Assembly: GCA_021442155.1 (NCBI GenBank)
Contig: JAKCPB010000356.1
Location: 186,001 to 250,000, forward strand
Source of the DNA: Cymbidium sinense
Lineage: Eukaryota > Streptophyta > Magnoliopsida > Asparagales > Orchidaceae
Direction of reading: 5' to 3'
Length of the DNA stretch: 64,000 nucleotides
This document shows, piece by piece, positions 21,341 to 31,260 of this stretch (position 1 is the first letter of the stretch; every line of letters begins with the position of its first letter). The notes under the pieces are model-generated. The model was not told the DNA's origin. It worked only from the letters and a program-made list of their open reading frames with translations, and ran no database searches. A program made the translations under genes and the position numbers.

Positions 21341-22197
21341 TTTTTTTTTGTTTTTTTAACTCAAATGATTCCATAATAAATAGGAAATTACCAAATTAAA
21401 CAAGACATTATCCTCTAACAACTAATAAACAGGATAAAATAAAATGCAATTCAAAAATTCACAAAAATAATATTTCACAAAATGATTTAACTCCTAGAGA
21501 CAATAAAATTTTATTTTACGGAAGGCCAACAAAGCTTAGTCGAACAAGCTGAAACCCATATCATCATCAAATTCCTCAATAGGCTCTTCGACTACAGTAG
21601 CCAGAGTAGTAGCAGTAGCATGAATAGTAGAAGCATCAAGTTCAATAGGCACATCAAATTTTTTAGGATCCTTCAAATACTCCTTAACCTTCTTGTCCTA
21701 TGGGTATGTGTAATCTCATTAAATTGATGAGGACATTCTCGTAAGCGTTGATGAACATGTGGAGCGTTGTAGCAAGGGTGGGATAAAAGAGGGAGAGAAG
21801 TGATCATTGAAAGGCCTACCAAAAACTTCTAGATGAGATCATCTTCAATGAGGTCAAGCACCTCAGGACTTAACACCAAACCATCATCATTCATAGACTA
21901 GATGACAAGGCCATAGAGAATAACCTAACCTAGCTTAGGAGAGAATCCTGAGGATCCCACTTATTGACTTTTTTTAATGCTCAACTAGGGGATAATTTCA
22001 AGTACCCTTGTTAATCTTAGTTGGGATGTTGAGAAGCTAGAACAAAGTGTGAAGGATCCAGACTAGTGTTGCTTGGAGGAACCATAACATCAATAGGTGA
22101 AACAAGACCAACATGGGTAGGAGCACCAACTTTGTATTTCACAACATCTTCGCTGACTTCTTTAAGATCACCTTTCATAAAAATTAGCTCAACCGGG
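21341..22197 (-). pseudogene. 60S acidic ribosomal protein P0 retrocopy, 5'-truncated, copy 2
   Basis: The same P0 fragment as copy 1, more complete at its 3' end. Minus-strand readings run from [20 protein letters not shown] at the right, through VGLVPPIDVMVP- and [14 protein letters not shown] pieces, APHMFINAYENVL and [12 protein letters not shown], to [10 protein letters not shown] and a stop at about 21537. A 3' UTR of about 180 bp ends in an A-rich run (complement of TTTTTTTTTGTTTTTTT at 21341-21357) next to telomeric repeat, consistent with a poly(A) tail. The 5' truncation point is identical to copy 1. Frameshifts and deletions prevent function. Confidence 0.92.
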
Positions 22198-23240
22198 GTT
22201 TAGGGTTTATGGTTTAGGGTTTTAGGGTTTATGCTTTTAGGGTTTAGGGTTTAGGGTTAGGTTTAGGGTTTAGGGTTTAGGGTTTAGAGTTTAGGGTTTA
22301 GGGTTTAAGGTTGTAGGTTTAGTGTTGTAGGTCTCGGGTTGAGGATTTAGGGTTTAGGTTTTTTGTTTTTTAAAAATTAGTAAGGTTTATTTTATTTGTT
22401 TATTTTTTTTTATTTTAATTTATAATATTTTAAATTTTATTTAGGTTTAAATTTTTTTATTTTTAGTTTAGGGTTTTTATTTTAGTTTTAATTTTTAGGT
22501 TTAGGTTTATTTTTAGTTGAGTTTTATTTTTATTTTATTTTTTGGGTTTAGGTTTTATTTTTTATTTTAGGTTTATTTTTAGGTTTTATTTTTTAGTTTA
22601 GGCTTAGGTTTATTTTTAATTTTTTTTATTTCATTTAGTTTTGGTGTAGGTTTAGCTTTAGTTTATTTTAGGTTTAGGTTTAGGTTTTATTTATTTTAGT
22701 TTAGGTTTATTTTATTTTATTTTAGATTTAGTTTTTTTAGTTTAGGGTTTAGGTTTATTTTTTATTTATTTTAGGTTTTATTTAGTTTTTATTTTTTTAG
22801 GTTTATTTTATTTTATTTTATTTAATTTTTTTTATTTTATTTAGGTTTTATTCTTAGGTTAATATTATTTATTTACTTTAGTTTAGGTTTTTATTAATTT
22901 TATTTTAGTTTATTTTTATTTATTATTTAATTTTATTTTTAGTTATAGGTTTGGGTTTTAGTTTATGTTTTTAATTCAGTTTTATTTTATTTTATTTTAT
23001 TTTATTTTATTTAGGTTTAGGTTTTCTTATTTATTTTATTTTTAGGTTTTATTTAGTTTAGGTTTAGGTTTTTAGGTTTTTAGGGTTTAGGGTTTAGGGT
23101 TTAGGGTTTAGGGTTTTAGGGTATAGGGTTTGAGGGATTAATTTTTAGGGTTAGGTTTAAGGTTTAAGATTCAGGGTTAAGTATTCAGGCATTAGGGTTT
23201 AGGGTTTTTAGGGTTTAGGGTTTAGGGTTTAGGGTTTAGA
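22198..23240 (+). repeat. Telomere-derived array segment ending at LINE A
   Basis: A TTTAGGG block (22198-22360) with the same variant order as right of P0 copy 1 is followed by a T-rich tract (22361-23070) with the landmarks AGTTGAG (near 22516) and TTATTCTTAGG (near 22849). A further TTTAGGG block (23071-23240) ends in a T run that is the poly(A) complement of LINE A. Confidence 0.85.
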
Positions 23241-23250
23241 ATTTTTTTTT

Positions 23251-24470
23251 AACTAAAAGGAAATAATTGCTCAGAAAAATAGGTACAAGAAGAGCATATT
23301 AGAGACTAAACTCAAAAAAAAACTAGTTCTCAAATGAGCTACAAGAGAATCCTAAAGAGTTTAGTCCCTAAACTAATACATCGAAGAGCAATAAAAAAAA
23401 AAGTGAAGACAAAACTAAAAAAGCTAAACAAAAAAGACAACAAGGGGAAGAATCCATGGAGCTCAAAAGAACCTCCAAAGAGCTAAGATCCATAAGAAAA
23501 GGAAACGCAACCTAGAAGACAACTCCGACCATCTAAGAAAAAAGACCATCAATAAAACTCTAGCTCTCAAGAAGAAGAAGAGCGAAGAGAACCTACAACA
23601 CAAGAAATCTCAGCCGAAGGAGATCGATAAAGAGATAAAAACTCAGTGATATATGAGGAAAGAAGGATAATCACAATAGTGTGGGGCATCAAATCCTAAG
23701 TGCATCGCTTCAAGAAGGGTTACAAATAGGAAAAGTCACCCGAAAAATATCAAAAAATCCATCATATCATCATATCCATCCCGAAAAGAAAAAATACAAA
23801 CCTATCATAATAGCCACCCACCAAAGAGTGAAGCTAAAGAAATAGAAAGAGAGAGGAGATCAACATATAAACTTAACATAAGGCAATCCCAACAAAACCA
23901 AATATGAACACCTCTTAAAAAAGAGGGAGAAAAGAAGCTCACAACCCAAAAAAAAGATCCCTCGAAGACAAAGCAAACAGAGCTGAGAACAACACCAATC
24001 CAATGCCACCAAGGCACCAAGCCAACAGAGCCCATAATAACACCAATTCAAAGCCACCAAGGCACCAACCAAAGGAAAGGAAATAGCCAATAGAGCAGAA
24101 CAATAGAGCAGAAAAATAGCCAGGAAGAGCAAGAGACTAAACCAAACCAACCAACAAAAAAAAAAAAAAGAGAACAAAAAAAATAAATAGCTAGAGAAAT
24201 AGATAATGGGAAAAACACACTAAGGAAAAAAAAAGCCCAACCTACCACCAATAAAGAGAGCAAAAGCACCAACCAAAAAGGCAAAATAGAACAAAGACAC
24301 CAGAAACCAACCACTCAAGGGCACCCAAAAAAAAAACAAAGACAAAATAAACACCAAGCGGTGGAGGAAAATTAGCAAGAAGCCAATACTCAACTAGCAA
24401 GAAAACAAACCAAAAAAACTCAATAAGATAAAAACCAACCAAAAGAAAAACCTCCCAAGGATGGAGATTA
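23251..24470 (-). other. 3' UTR-like region of LINE A
   Basis: The + strand is A/C-rich (minus strand T/G-rich). Several overlapping hydrophobic open frames (23805-24499) are by-products of this composition. Reading the minus strand, TTGTAACCCTTCTTGAAG near 23710-23730 is matched by TTGTAACCCTTCTTTAAAG in LINE C (near 49225-49245), so both belong to related LINEs. A 48-bp tandem duplication lies at about 23991-24080 (AACACCAAT ... GCCACCAAGGCACCAA twice). Confidence 0.65.
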
Positions 24471-24479
24471 TTTCCAAGA

Positions 24480-25555
24480 AGCTTTTGAGTATCCCTCAAG
24501 TGAGGAGGGGCATAAATCGAACACTTTTTTTCTTGTAAATAGTTTTATAACCATGCCCTTTCTCCAAAAAATCTCCATCCAAAATGAATCAATATTGTTA
24601 TAAAAAATAATGGGATCAAAACCTATCGGTTCAAAGAAAAGCATTGAATCATCCACAACATTAGACAAAGGAAAATTATAAATAATATGCATTTTAGAAA
24701 TCGAGATAGAAGGAGCATAGCTTTATTAAGAAGATAATTATCAATATTTTCACCTTAAAATAAAATTAGAAGAGTTTCCTCCCTGTCTTCATTCATAAAA
24801 GAAGCAAGAGAAGAAGAATCTAGATTTTCAGTATAATCTTAATGTAAGGAATTAAAATAAGATTCAAATCCCTTAAAACACATAGCATATTACCAAAATT
24901 CTGAACATAACTACCAGCCATAAAAGAACCATCATTTTGAACCAAAATAGAACTATTCACAATGAGAGAAGAATTGTATCTAAATCTTATTTTTTTAAAG
25001 AAGGATCACCAATATTAATAAGATTGTCAAGACTAGAAGTTAAAATATCAGAAATAAGAACATTCTTTTCACCACCATTCTCAATCAAAGAAGGAAAAGA
25101 AATAGTCTCTTTCCCATGATCTAAAGTAGACATAGGAGAAAGAGAAACAACATCCAATTGATTGGAAGAAATGGTGTTAGCATTAATAATATTTGAACCA
25201 TCATCATGAAAGGACTTATGCACAACATCCAAACCATTAGAATCATTAACGACAACCTCTAAAGTTTTCCCTTTAGCAGAATCATCAAAAGAAACACTTA
25301 GAGCGTGATTATTAGTTAAAACCTTTTCAAAAACATCAAAATTACCTTCTGCATTAGACAAATCATTATTAAGTAAAACTTTTTAAGAAGATTCAGAAAT
25401 CTGGTTTTGCAAAACATCAAAATTTTGAAAAGAAGATTTTTCTTTTATCCAACTTGAGAGGATCATTAGTTTTTTCAACAATTGAATTCTTATTGGTGAT
25501 TTTCTTCCTAAGAGAGGGATGAGCAATAAAGCATTCATAAATTTCATGCCCATGA
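24480..25555 (-). pseudogene. LINE A ORF1 C-terminal part
   Basis: A minus-strand continuation of ORF1 left of the RTE insertion. It begins with the second half of a zinc knuckle (HGHEIYECFIAHPSLRKK near 25500-25550). A 124-codon open frame (24987-25361) rich in Ser, Asn and Asp follows, and then further broken frames including 24468-24692. The acidic, Ser/Asn-rich low-conservation tail is usual for this class of ORF1. No function can be assigned beyond ORF1 origin. Confidence 0.7.
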
Positions 25556-25560
25556 ATCTT

Positions 25561-25893
25561 ACAACAACAACAACAAGCCTTTATCCCACTATGTGGTCAG
25601 CTACATGAATCCTTCATCTCCATTGTGTCCTATTATGTGTCAAATTCTCATTTAATTCAAGTAAATTAAGGTCATCTTTTATACATCTTAACCAAGTCTT
25701 TTAGGTCTACCTCCTTTCTTAACATAAGGCAAATCTAATGCATCTACTCTCACCATGGATGGAGATGCTTTATGTGGACCAACCATCTAAGGTGACTCTC
25801 TCTAATCTTATCTGCCACTTGAGCTACTCCAACTTTTTCCTGAACATGCTCATTTCACATTTTATCTCTAAGAGTAAAGCCACTCATCCACGG
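25561..25893 (-). mobile_element. Nested RTE-clade LINE 3' fragment
   Basis: About 330 bp inserted into the zinc-knuckle region of LINE A. The minus strand reads the typical C-terminal end of RTE-type reverse transcriptase proteins: MSGFTLRDKM, NEHVQEKVGVAQVADKIRES, HLRWLVH, then LPYVKKGGRPKRLG- and IKDDLNLLELNENLTHN-like pieces and WRIHVADHIVG. It ends in a (TTG)4-5 microsatellite, the usual 3' tail of this clade. An 8-bp direct repeat ATCTTACA flanks it (25556-25563 and 25894-25901), consistent with a target-site duplication. Confidence 0.88.
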
Positions 25894-25979
25894 ATCTTAC
25901 AATGATTATAAAAAAATGGGAAAGTTCTCAAAAACAACTTTCTAAAAATAATAACATTTTTTTGAACCCAACCAAATTT

Positions 25980-26430
25980 CTTTCAGGTATTTTTTAGTAA
26001 TATCAATCTCTACAAGAATCCTAGCAACATACGATCTAGAAGAACATGTTGCTTGATCAACAAAGGTGACCAAAAAAATCAACCCAATAAAAAAATTTGA
26101 TGATTAAATAGATGAATCCACAAGTTAGGTATATAAATCCAAATGGAAACAATAGGAGACTCTTCATTAACATCAAACATATCCACTTGAGAATACATTT
26201 GACAAATAAAAACATAGTAAGAACACCTAAAAAAATCTTTCATAATCAAGGTCATTAGAAAGTTTAATCGAACATGCCTTGGATCAATCATATATAACAA
26301 GAACGGATAAATTTAAGCTATGAAAAAAAATGAATATCTTCTTTCTTTGGTTTTAAATGAAAACTTTCCAATCAAAGAAAAAACAAAAGGCTTAGCTAAT
26401 CTTTCAATATCCTCAACTGAAATCATAATT
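25980..26430 (-). pseudogene. LINE A ORF1 remnant with DUF4283 domain
   Basis: The minus strand reads a frameshifted DUF4283 protein, the plant LINE ORF1 domain usually followed by a CCHC zinc knuckle and thought to bind RNA. Recognisable pieces are SVEDIERLAKPFVFSLIGKF near the right, IDPRHVRLNF, and EESPIVSIWIYIPNLWIHLF (in the 73-codon open frame at 26079-26300). Stops and frameshifts separate the pieces. Confidence 0.82.
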
Positions 26431-26712
26431 GTCTACTCTTAAAAGTCATATGAAGCAAATTCAAAGGCATCTCGATGGAGAATTCTTACTTTGAAAGATA
26501 TTTAGTAAGTAGGTAATTTAGAGGTAGGATTACCCAAAAATTGAATGCCCTAGGGATCCATGGCACATGGGATTTACCCCATGGATTTGAAGAAGGCGAC
26601 ACCATGAGTCACAACAGTGATAACAGTCAAGATCACTAGGCGACAATATATGGAATCCAAAAGCACTCAAAAACTCACCAAGAATGCGAGGAATCCTGAA
26701 ATCACCCAATAA

Positions 26713-29000
26713 TAGGGTTTAGTTTAGTTTTAGGGTTTAGGTTTTAGGTTTAGTGTTTATTAGTTATTATTAGGTTTTATTAGTTTTAGATTATTAGTTT
26801 ATTATTATTTTAATGTTTAGTTTAGTTAGTTTTAGTTATTATTATTTTAGGTTAGTTTAGGGGGTTTAGGTTTAGTTTATTAGTTTATTTAGTTAGTTTG
26901 TTTATTGGGGTTTAGTTTGTTTTAGTTTATTTATTAGTTATTATTAATTAATTTAGTTATTATTAGTTAGTTATTTATTTAGTTTAGTTTTGTTAGTTTA
27001 TTTATTTGTTTATTAGTTTAATTTATTAGTTTTATTAGTTTAGTTATGGGTTTAGGTTTATTAGTTTATTATTATTAGTTTTTTAGTTTAGTTTATGGTT
27101 TAGTTTTTATTAGTTATTATTAGTTATTTATTGTTTATTATTATTATTAGTTTAGTTAGTTGGTTTATTATTAGTTTCATTTTAGTTTATTTTTTCTATG
27201 GTTTATTATTATTATTAGTTTTATTATTATTATTTAGTTTATTTATTTAGTTAGGGTTTAGGGTTTAATTATTTAGTTATTTATTAGTTAGTTTATTATT
27301 TGTTTTATTATTAGTTTATTAGTTTAGTTAGTTAGTTATTAGTTATTATTATTATTATTATTATTATTAGGTTTTATTAGTTTAGTTATTGTTAGTTAGT
27401 TTTATTATTATTATTATTATTATTAGATTATTTGTTAGCTTTATTTGTTTAGTTATTTAGTTCATTTTATTTTATCTAGTTATTAGTTTATTATTAGTTA
27501 GTTAGTAATAATTTTTTTAGTTAGGTGTTTTTTATTATTGGTTTATTATTAGTTTATTAGTTTAGTTTATTTTAGGTTTTATTTATTATTTTAGTTTATT
27601 GGTTTAGTTTTTTTATTAATTTAGTTGGTTTTATTTAATTTAGTTTTATTAATAGTTTATTAGTTTAGTTTAGTTATTATTATTTATTTGGTTTTGGTTT
27701 TATTTATTTTTAATTTTATTATTAGTTTTGGTTATTATTATTTAGTTGGTTTTATTATTAGTTTAGTTAGTTTTATTATTTATTATTAGTTTATTTATTA
27801 GTTATTATTATAGTTATTTTATTAGTTATTTAGTTAGTTTATTAGTTTAGTTTATTAATTATTGGTTTTTTATTAGTTTAGTTATTATTTTATTATTGGT
27901 TTATTTTTATTAGTTTGTTATTTTTTTATTATTTTTATTTTTTATTTAGTTATTATTTATTTATTTATTTTGGTTTATTTTATTAGTTTATTAGTTTATT
28001 TTATTATTAGTTTATTTATTTGTTTTTATTATTTTTATTATTTTGTTTATTTTTAGTTATTATTATTGGTTTTTATATGTTTAATTTATTATTATTTTAT
28101 TATTATTAATTTATTATTATTATTATAGTTTATTATTTTTTTAGTTATTATTTTATTAATTTTAATTTAGTTAGTTTATTAGTTTATATTTTAGTTTATT
28201 ATTAGTTTAGTAGTTTTAGTTTATTATTTATTAGTTTATTTTATTTTAGTTTAGTTTATGTTTTATAGTTTTTGGTTTAGTTTATTTTATTTTTTAGTTT
28301 ATTTATTATTTATGGTTTTAGTTATTTATTAGTTTAGTTTATTAGTTTAGTTTAGTTTATTAGTTTTTTTTAGTTTTTAATTTTTTTTATTTTTTTATTT
28401 AGTTTATTTATTTAGTTTATTTTTTAGTTAATAGTTTAGTTTTTGGTTTTTTTTAGTTTTTAGTTTTTTTATTTATTAGTAGTTTATTTTTAGTTTTGTG
28501 TTATTTATTATTATTTTATTTATTAGTTTAGTTTATTTATTTAGTTTTATTTATTTAGTTTTTATATTAGTTATTATTTAGTTTATTTTATTTAGTAGTT
28601 TATTTTTTATTTAGTTTTTAGTATTATTTAGTTTAGTTTAAGTTTATTAGTTTAGTTAGTTTATTTTTAATTTATTTAGTTATTTAGTTTAGTTTTTTAG
28701 TTTAGTTTAGTTTATTAGTTTATTGGTTTAGTTTAGTTTAGTTTATTTTAGTTTATAGTTTATTTTTTATTAGTTTATAGTTTAGTTTATTAGTTTAGTT
28801 TATTTAGTTTAATGTTTAGTTTAGTTAGTTTTAGTTTTATGGTTTAGTTTTTTTAGTTTATTATTTGGTTAGTTTATTTAGTTTTTAGTTTATTTTATTT
28901 TTATTTAGTTTAGTTTATTTATTTTAGTTTGGTTTTATTTTTAGTTATTTTTTTATTATAGTTTTAGTTTATTTTTTGTTAGTATTATTTTAATTTTAGT
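26713..29000 (+). repeat. TTTATTAG/TTTAG tract, extremely degenerate
   Basis: About 2.3 kb of low-complexity DNA made of TTTAG, TTATTAG, TTATTATTAG and TTTATT units, with almost no C on the + strand and few GGG triplets. It starts right after the 5' edge of LINE A with a short TTTAGGG-like stretch (26714-26760). The TTATTAG variant dominates here and is not prominent elsewhere in the window. No gene, RNA or transposon is seen. Confidence 0.8.
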
Positions 29001-31260
29001 TTTTTTTTTTAGGTTTAGTTTTATTTTGGTTTATGTTTAGTTTTTTATTTTTGTTTTTTAGTTTATTTTATTTTATTTTTTAGTTTATTTTATGTTTTAT
29101 TTTTAGTTTAGGTTTGGTTTTATTTAATTTATTTTTTATGTTTAGTTTTTTATTAGGGTTTTTTAGTTTTATTTTTTTTTATTTGTTTTAGGTTTTTTTT
29201 TTTAGTTTTATTTTTTAGTTTAGGTTTAAGTTTATTTTTTAGTTTATTTTATTTTATTTAGTTGAGGTTTAGGTTTTATTTATTTAGTTTATTTTATTAT
29301 TTTAGGTTGTTTATTTTATTATTATTTTAGGTTTATTTTTTCTTGGTTTAGGGTTAGGTTTTATTTTTTATTTATCTTTGGGTTTGGTTTTATTTTTGTT
29401 TTTATTTAATTTTAATTTAATTTTTATTTTATGAGTTTTATTTTTTGGTTTTAATTCATAGTTTTATTTTATTTTTTAGTTTAGTTTATGTTTTTATTTA
29501 TTTAATTTAGTTTAATTTAATTTTTTTATATTATTTTTTATTTTAGGTTTTAAGTTTAGTTTATTTTTAGGTTTTATTTTATTTTGGTTTATTTTATTTA
29601 CTTTATTTTAAGTTTTTAGTTTAGGTTCAATTTTAGGGTTTTTTATTTAGGTTTAGGTTTAGGTTTAGTTTATATGGTTTAGGTTTTGGGGTTTAGTGTT
29701 AGGTTTAGGGTTTAATGTTTTAGGTTTTAGGGTTTAAGTTTTAGTGTTTAGGGTTTAGGGTTTAGGTTGGTTTATTTTTAGGTTTAGTTTATTATGGTGA
29801 TGATTGTTTAGGGTTTAGGGTTTAGTATTTTTTTTGGTTTTTTTTTGGGTTTAGGGTTTTTTATAGTTTTGTTTAGGTTTAGGTTTATTTAGGGTTAGGT
29901 TAGGGTTTAGTTTGGGTTTATTGAGGTTTAGGTTAGGTTTAGGGTTAGGGTTTAGGTTTAGTTTAGGGTTAGGTTTAGGATTATGGTTTAGGATTTGTTT
30001 AGGGTTTATGGTTTTAGTTTACAATTTTATTTAAAACAATTAAGTTTATGTTTATTTATTTAATTTAGTTTATTTTATTTTATTTTATTTTAATTTTAAT
30101 TTTATTTAGGTTTTTTTTATTTAGTTTAGTTTATTTTATTTTATTTTATATTTATTAATTTTCATTTAGGTTTATTTTAGTTTATTTTATATGTTTATAT
30201 TTTATGTTTATTTATTTGTTTTGTTTTATTTTTATTTTATTTTCTAGGTTTAGGTTATATTTTATTTTTTTTAGGTTTAGGTTTAGGTTTATTTTTAGGT
30301 TTATTTTTTTATGTTTAGGTTTAGTTTTATTTTAAATTATTTATTTTATTTAGTTTAGGTTTTTTATTAGTTTATTTTAGGTTTAGGTTTAGATTTTATT
30401 TAATTTAGTTTAGGTTTATGTTTTTATTTTATTTATTTAGGTTTATTTTATTTAGTTTAGGTTTAGGTTTTATTTTTTATTTATTTTTCAATTTTATTTT
30501 TATGTTTATTTTTTAGGTTTAGGTTTTTATTTAGTTTTTATTTTATTTTATTTTTGGTTTATTTTATTTTTATTTTATTTTAGTTTTATTTTATTTAGGT
30601 TTTAGTTTAGGTTTATTTTATTTTTAGTTTAGTTTATTTTATTTATTTTATTTTAGTTTAGATTTTATTTTTATTTTTTTAAATTAGGTTTAGGTTTATG
30701 TTTAAATTTTAGTGTTATTTTATTTTTTTTTTATTTTAATTTTATTTAGGTTTAGGTTTTTTTTTTTATTTTATATTTAGGTTTATTTAGTTTGGGTTTA
30801 GGTTTAGTTTTAGGGTTTAGGGTTTTAGGTTTAGGGTTTAGGGTTTAGGTTTAGGGTTTTGGTTAGGGTTTAGGATTTAGGGTTTAGGTTTATGTTTAGG
30901 GTTAGTTTAGAGTTTAGGGTTTATGCTTAGGGTTTAAGTTTAGGCTTTTCGGGTTTATGGTTTTATGATTTAGGGTTTTTGCATTAGGGATCAAGGTTTA
31001 GGGCTTATGGTTTAGTATTTAGAGTTTAAGATTTTGGGATTTTAGAGTTTAGTGTTTAGTTTTTTAGTTTAGGTTAGTTTATAGTTTAGGGTTTAGGGTT
31101 TAGTTTAGGGTTTAGGTTATTTATAGTTTATAGTTTATTTTAGTTTAGGTTTTAGGTTAGGTTTAGGGTTTAGTTTTAGGTTTTTGGGGTTTAGGATTTT
31201 AAGATTTAGTTTAGGTTTATTTAGGGTTTATATTTAGGTTAAGGTTTATATTTATTTTAG
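29001..31260 (+). repeat. Mixed T-rich tract with islands of TTTAGGG
   Basis: A T-rich tract of the common type (29001-29630) is followed by a TTTAGGG-containing island (29630-30020), a second tract opening with AACAATTAAGTTTATG near 30034 (30030-30790), and a second island (30800-31250) with TTTAGGGTTTAGG variants. This is the only place inside the long central low-complexity region where the block and tract alternation is still visible. No gene is seen. Confidence 0.78.

Larger units (their letters stand above)
23241..26712 (-). mobile_element. LINE A: plant non-LTR retrotransposon with ORF1 but no ORF2
   Basis: A decayed plant L1-type element inserted directly in the telomeric array. On the minus strand, from the right: an ORF1-type protein with a DUF4283 region (about 26430-25980), a zinc-knuckle region interrupted by a nested RTE insertion, and a long polar ORF1 C-terminal part (about 25500-24480). 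About 1.2 kb of T/G-rich 3' UTR follows to a nine-base T run (A on minus) at 23242-23250. No endonuclease, reverse transcriptase or RNase H is present between ORF1 and the 3' UTR, so ORF2 was lost or never present. The left edge passes directly from TTTAGGG-like repeat into poly(T). The right edge passes from CCCAATAATAGGGTTTAG back to the array. Confidence 0.85.

Noticed and set aside
4131..23240. Telomerase RNA gene, because of many template-like CTAAACCC stretches on the minus strand
   Set aside because: The stretches are the array itself. No promoter elements (USE/TATA) or conserved RNA structure were recognised next to them.
23805..24499. Several overlapping hydrophobic minus-strand frames
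   Set aside because: They overlap one another in different frames within the T/G-rich LINE A 3' UTR, so at most a composition effect.
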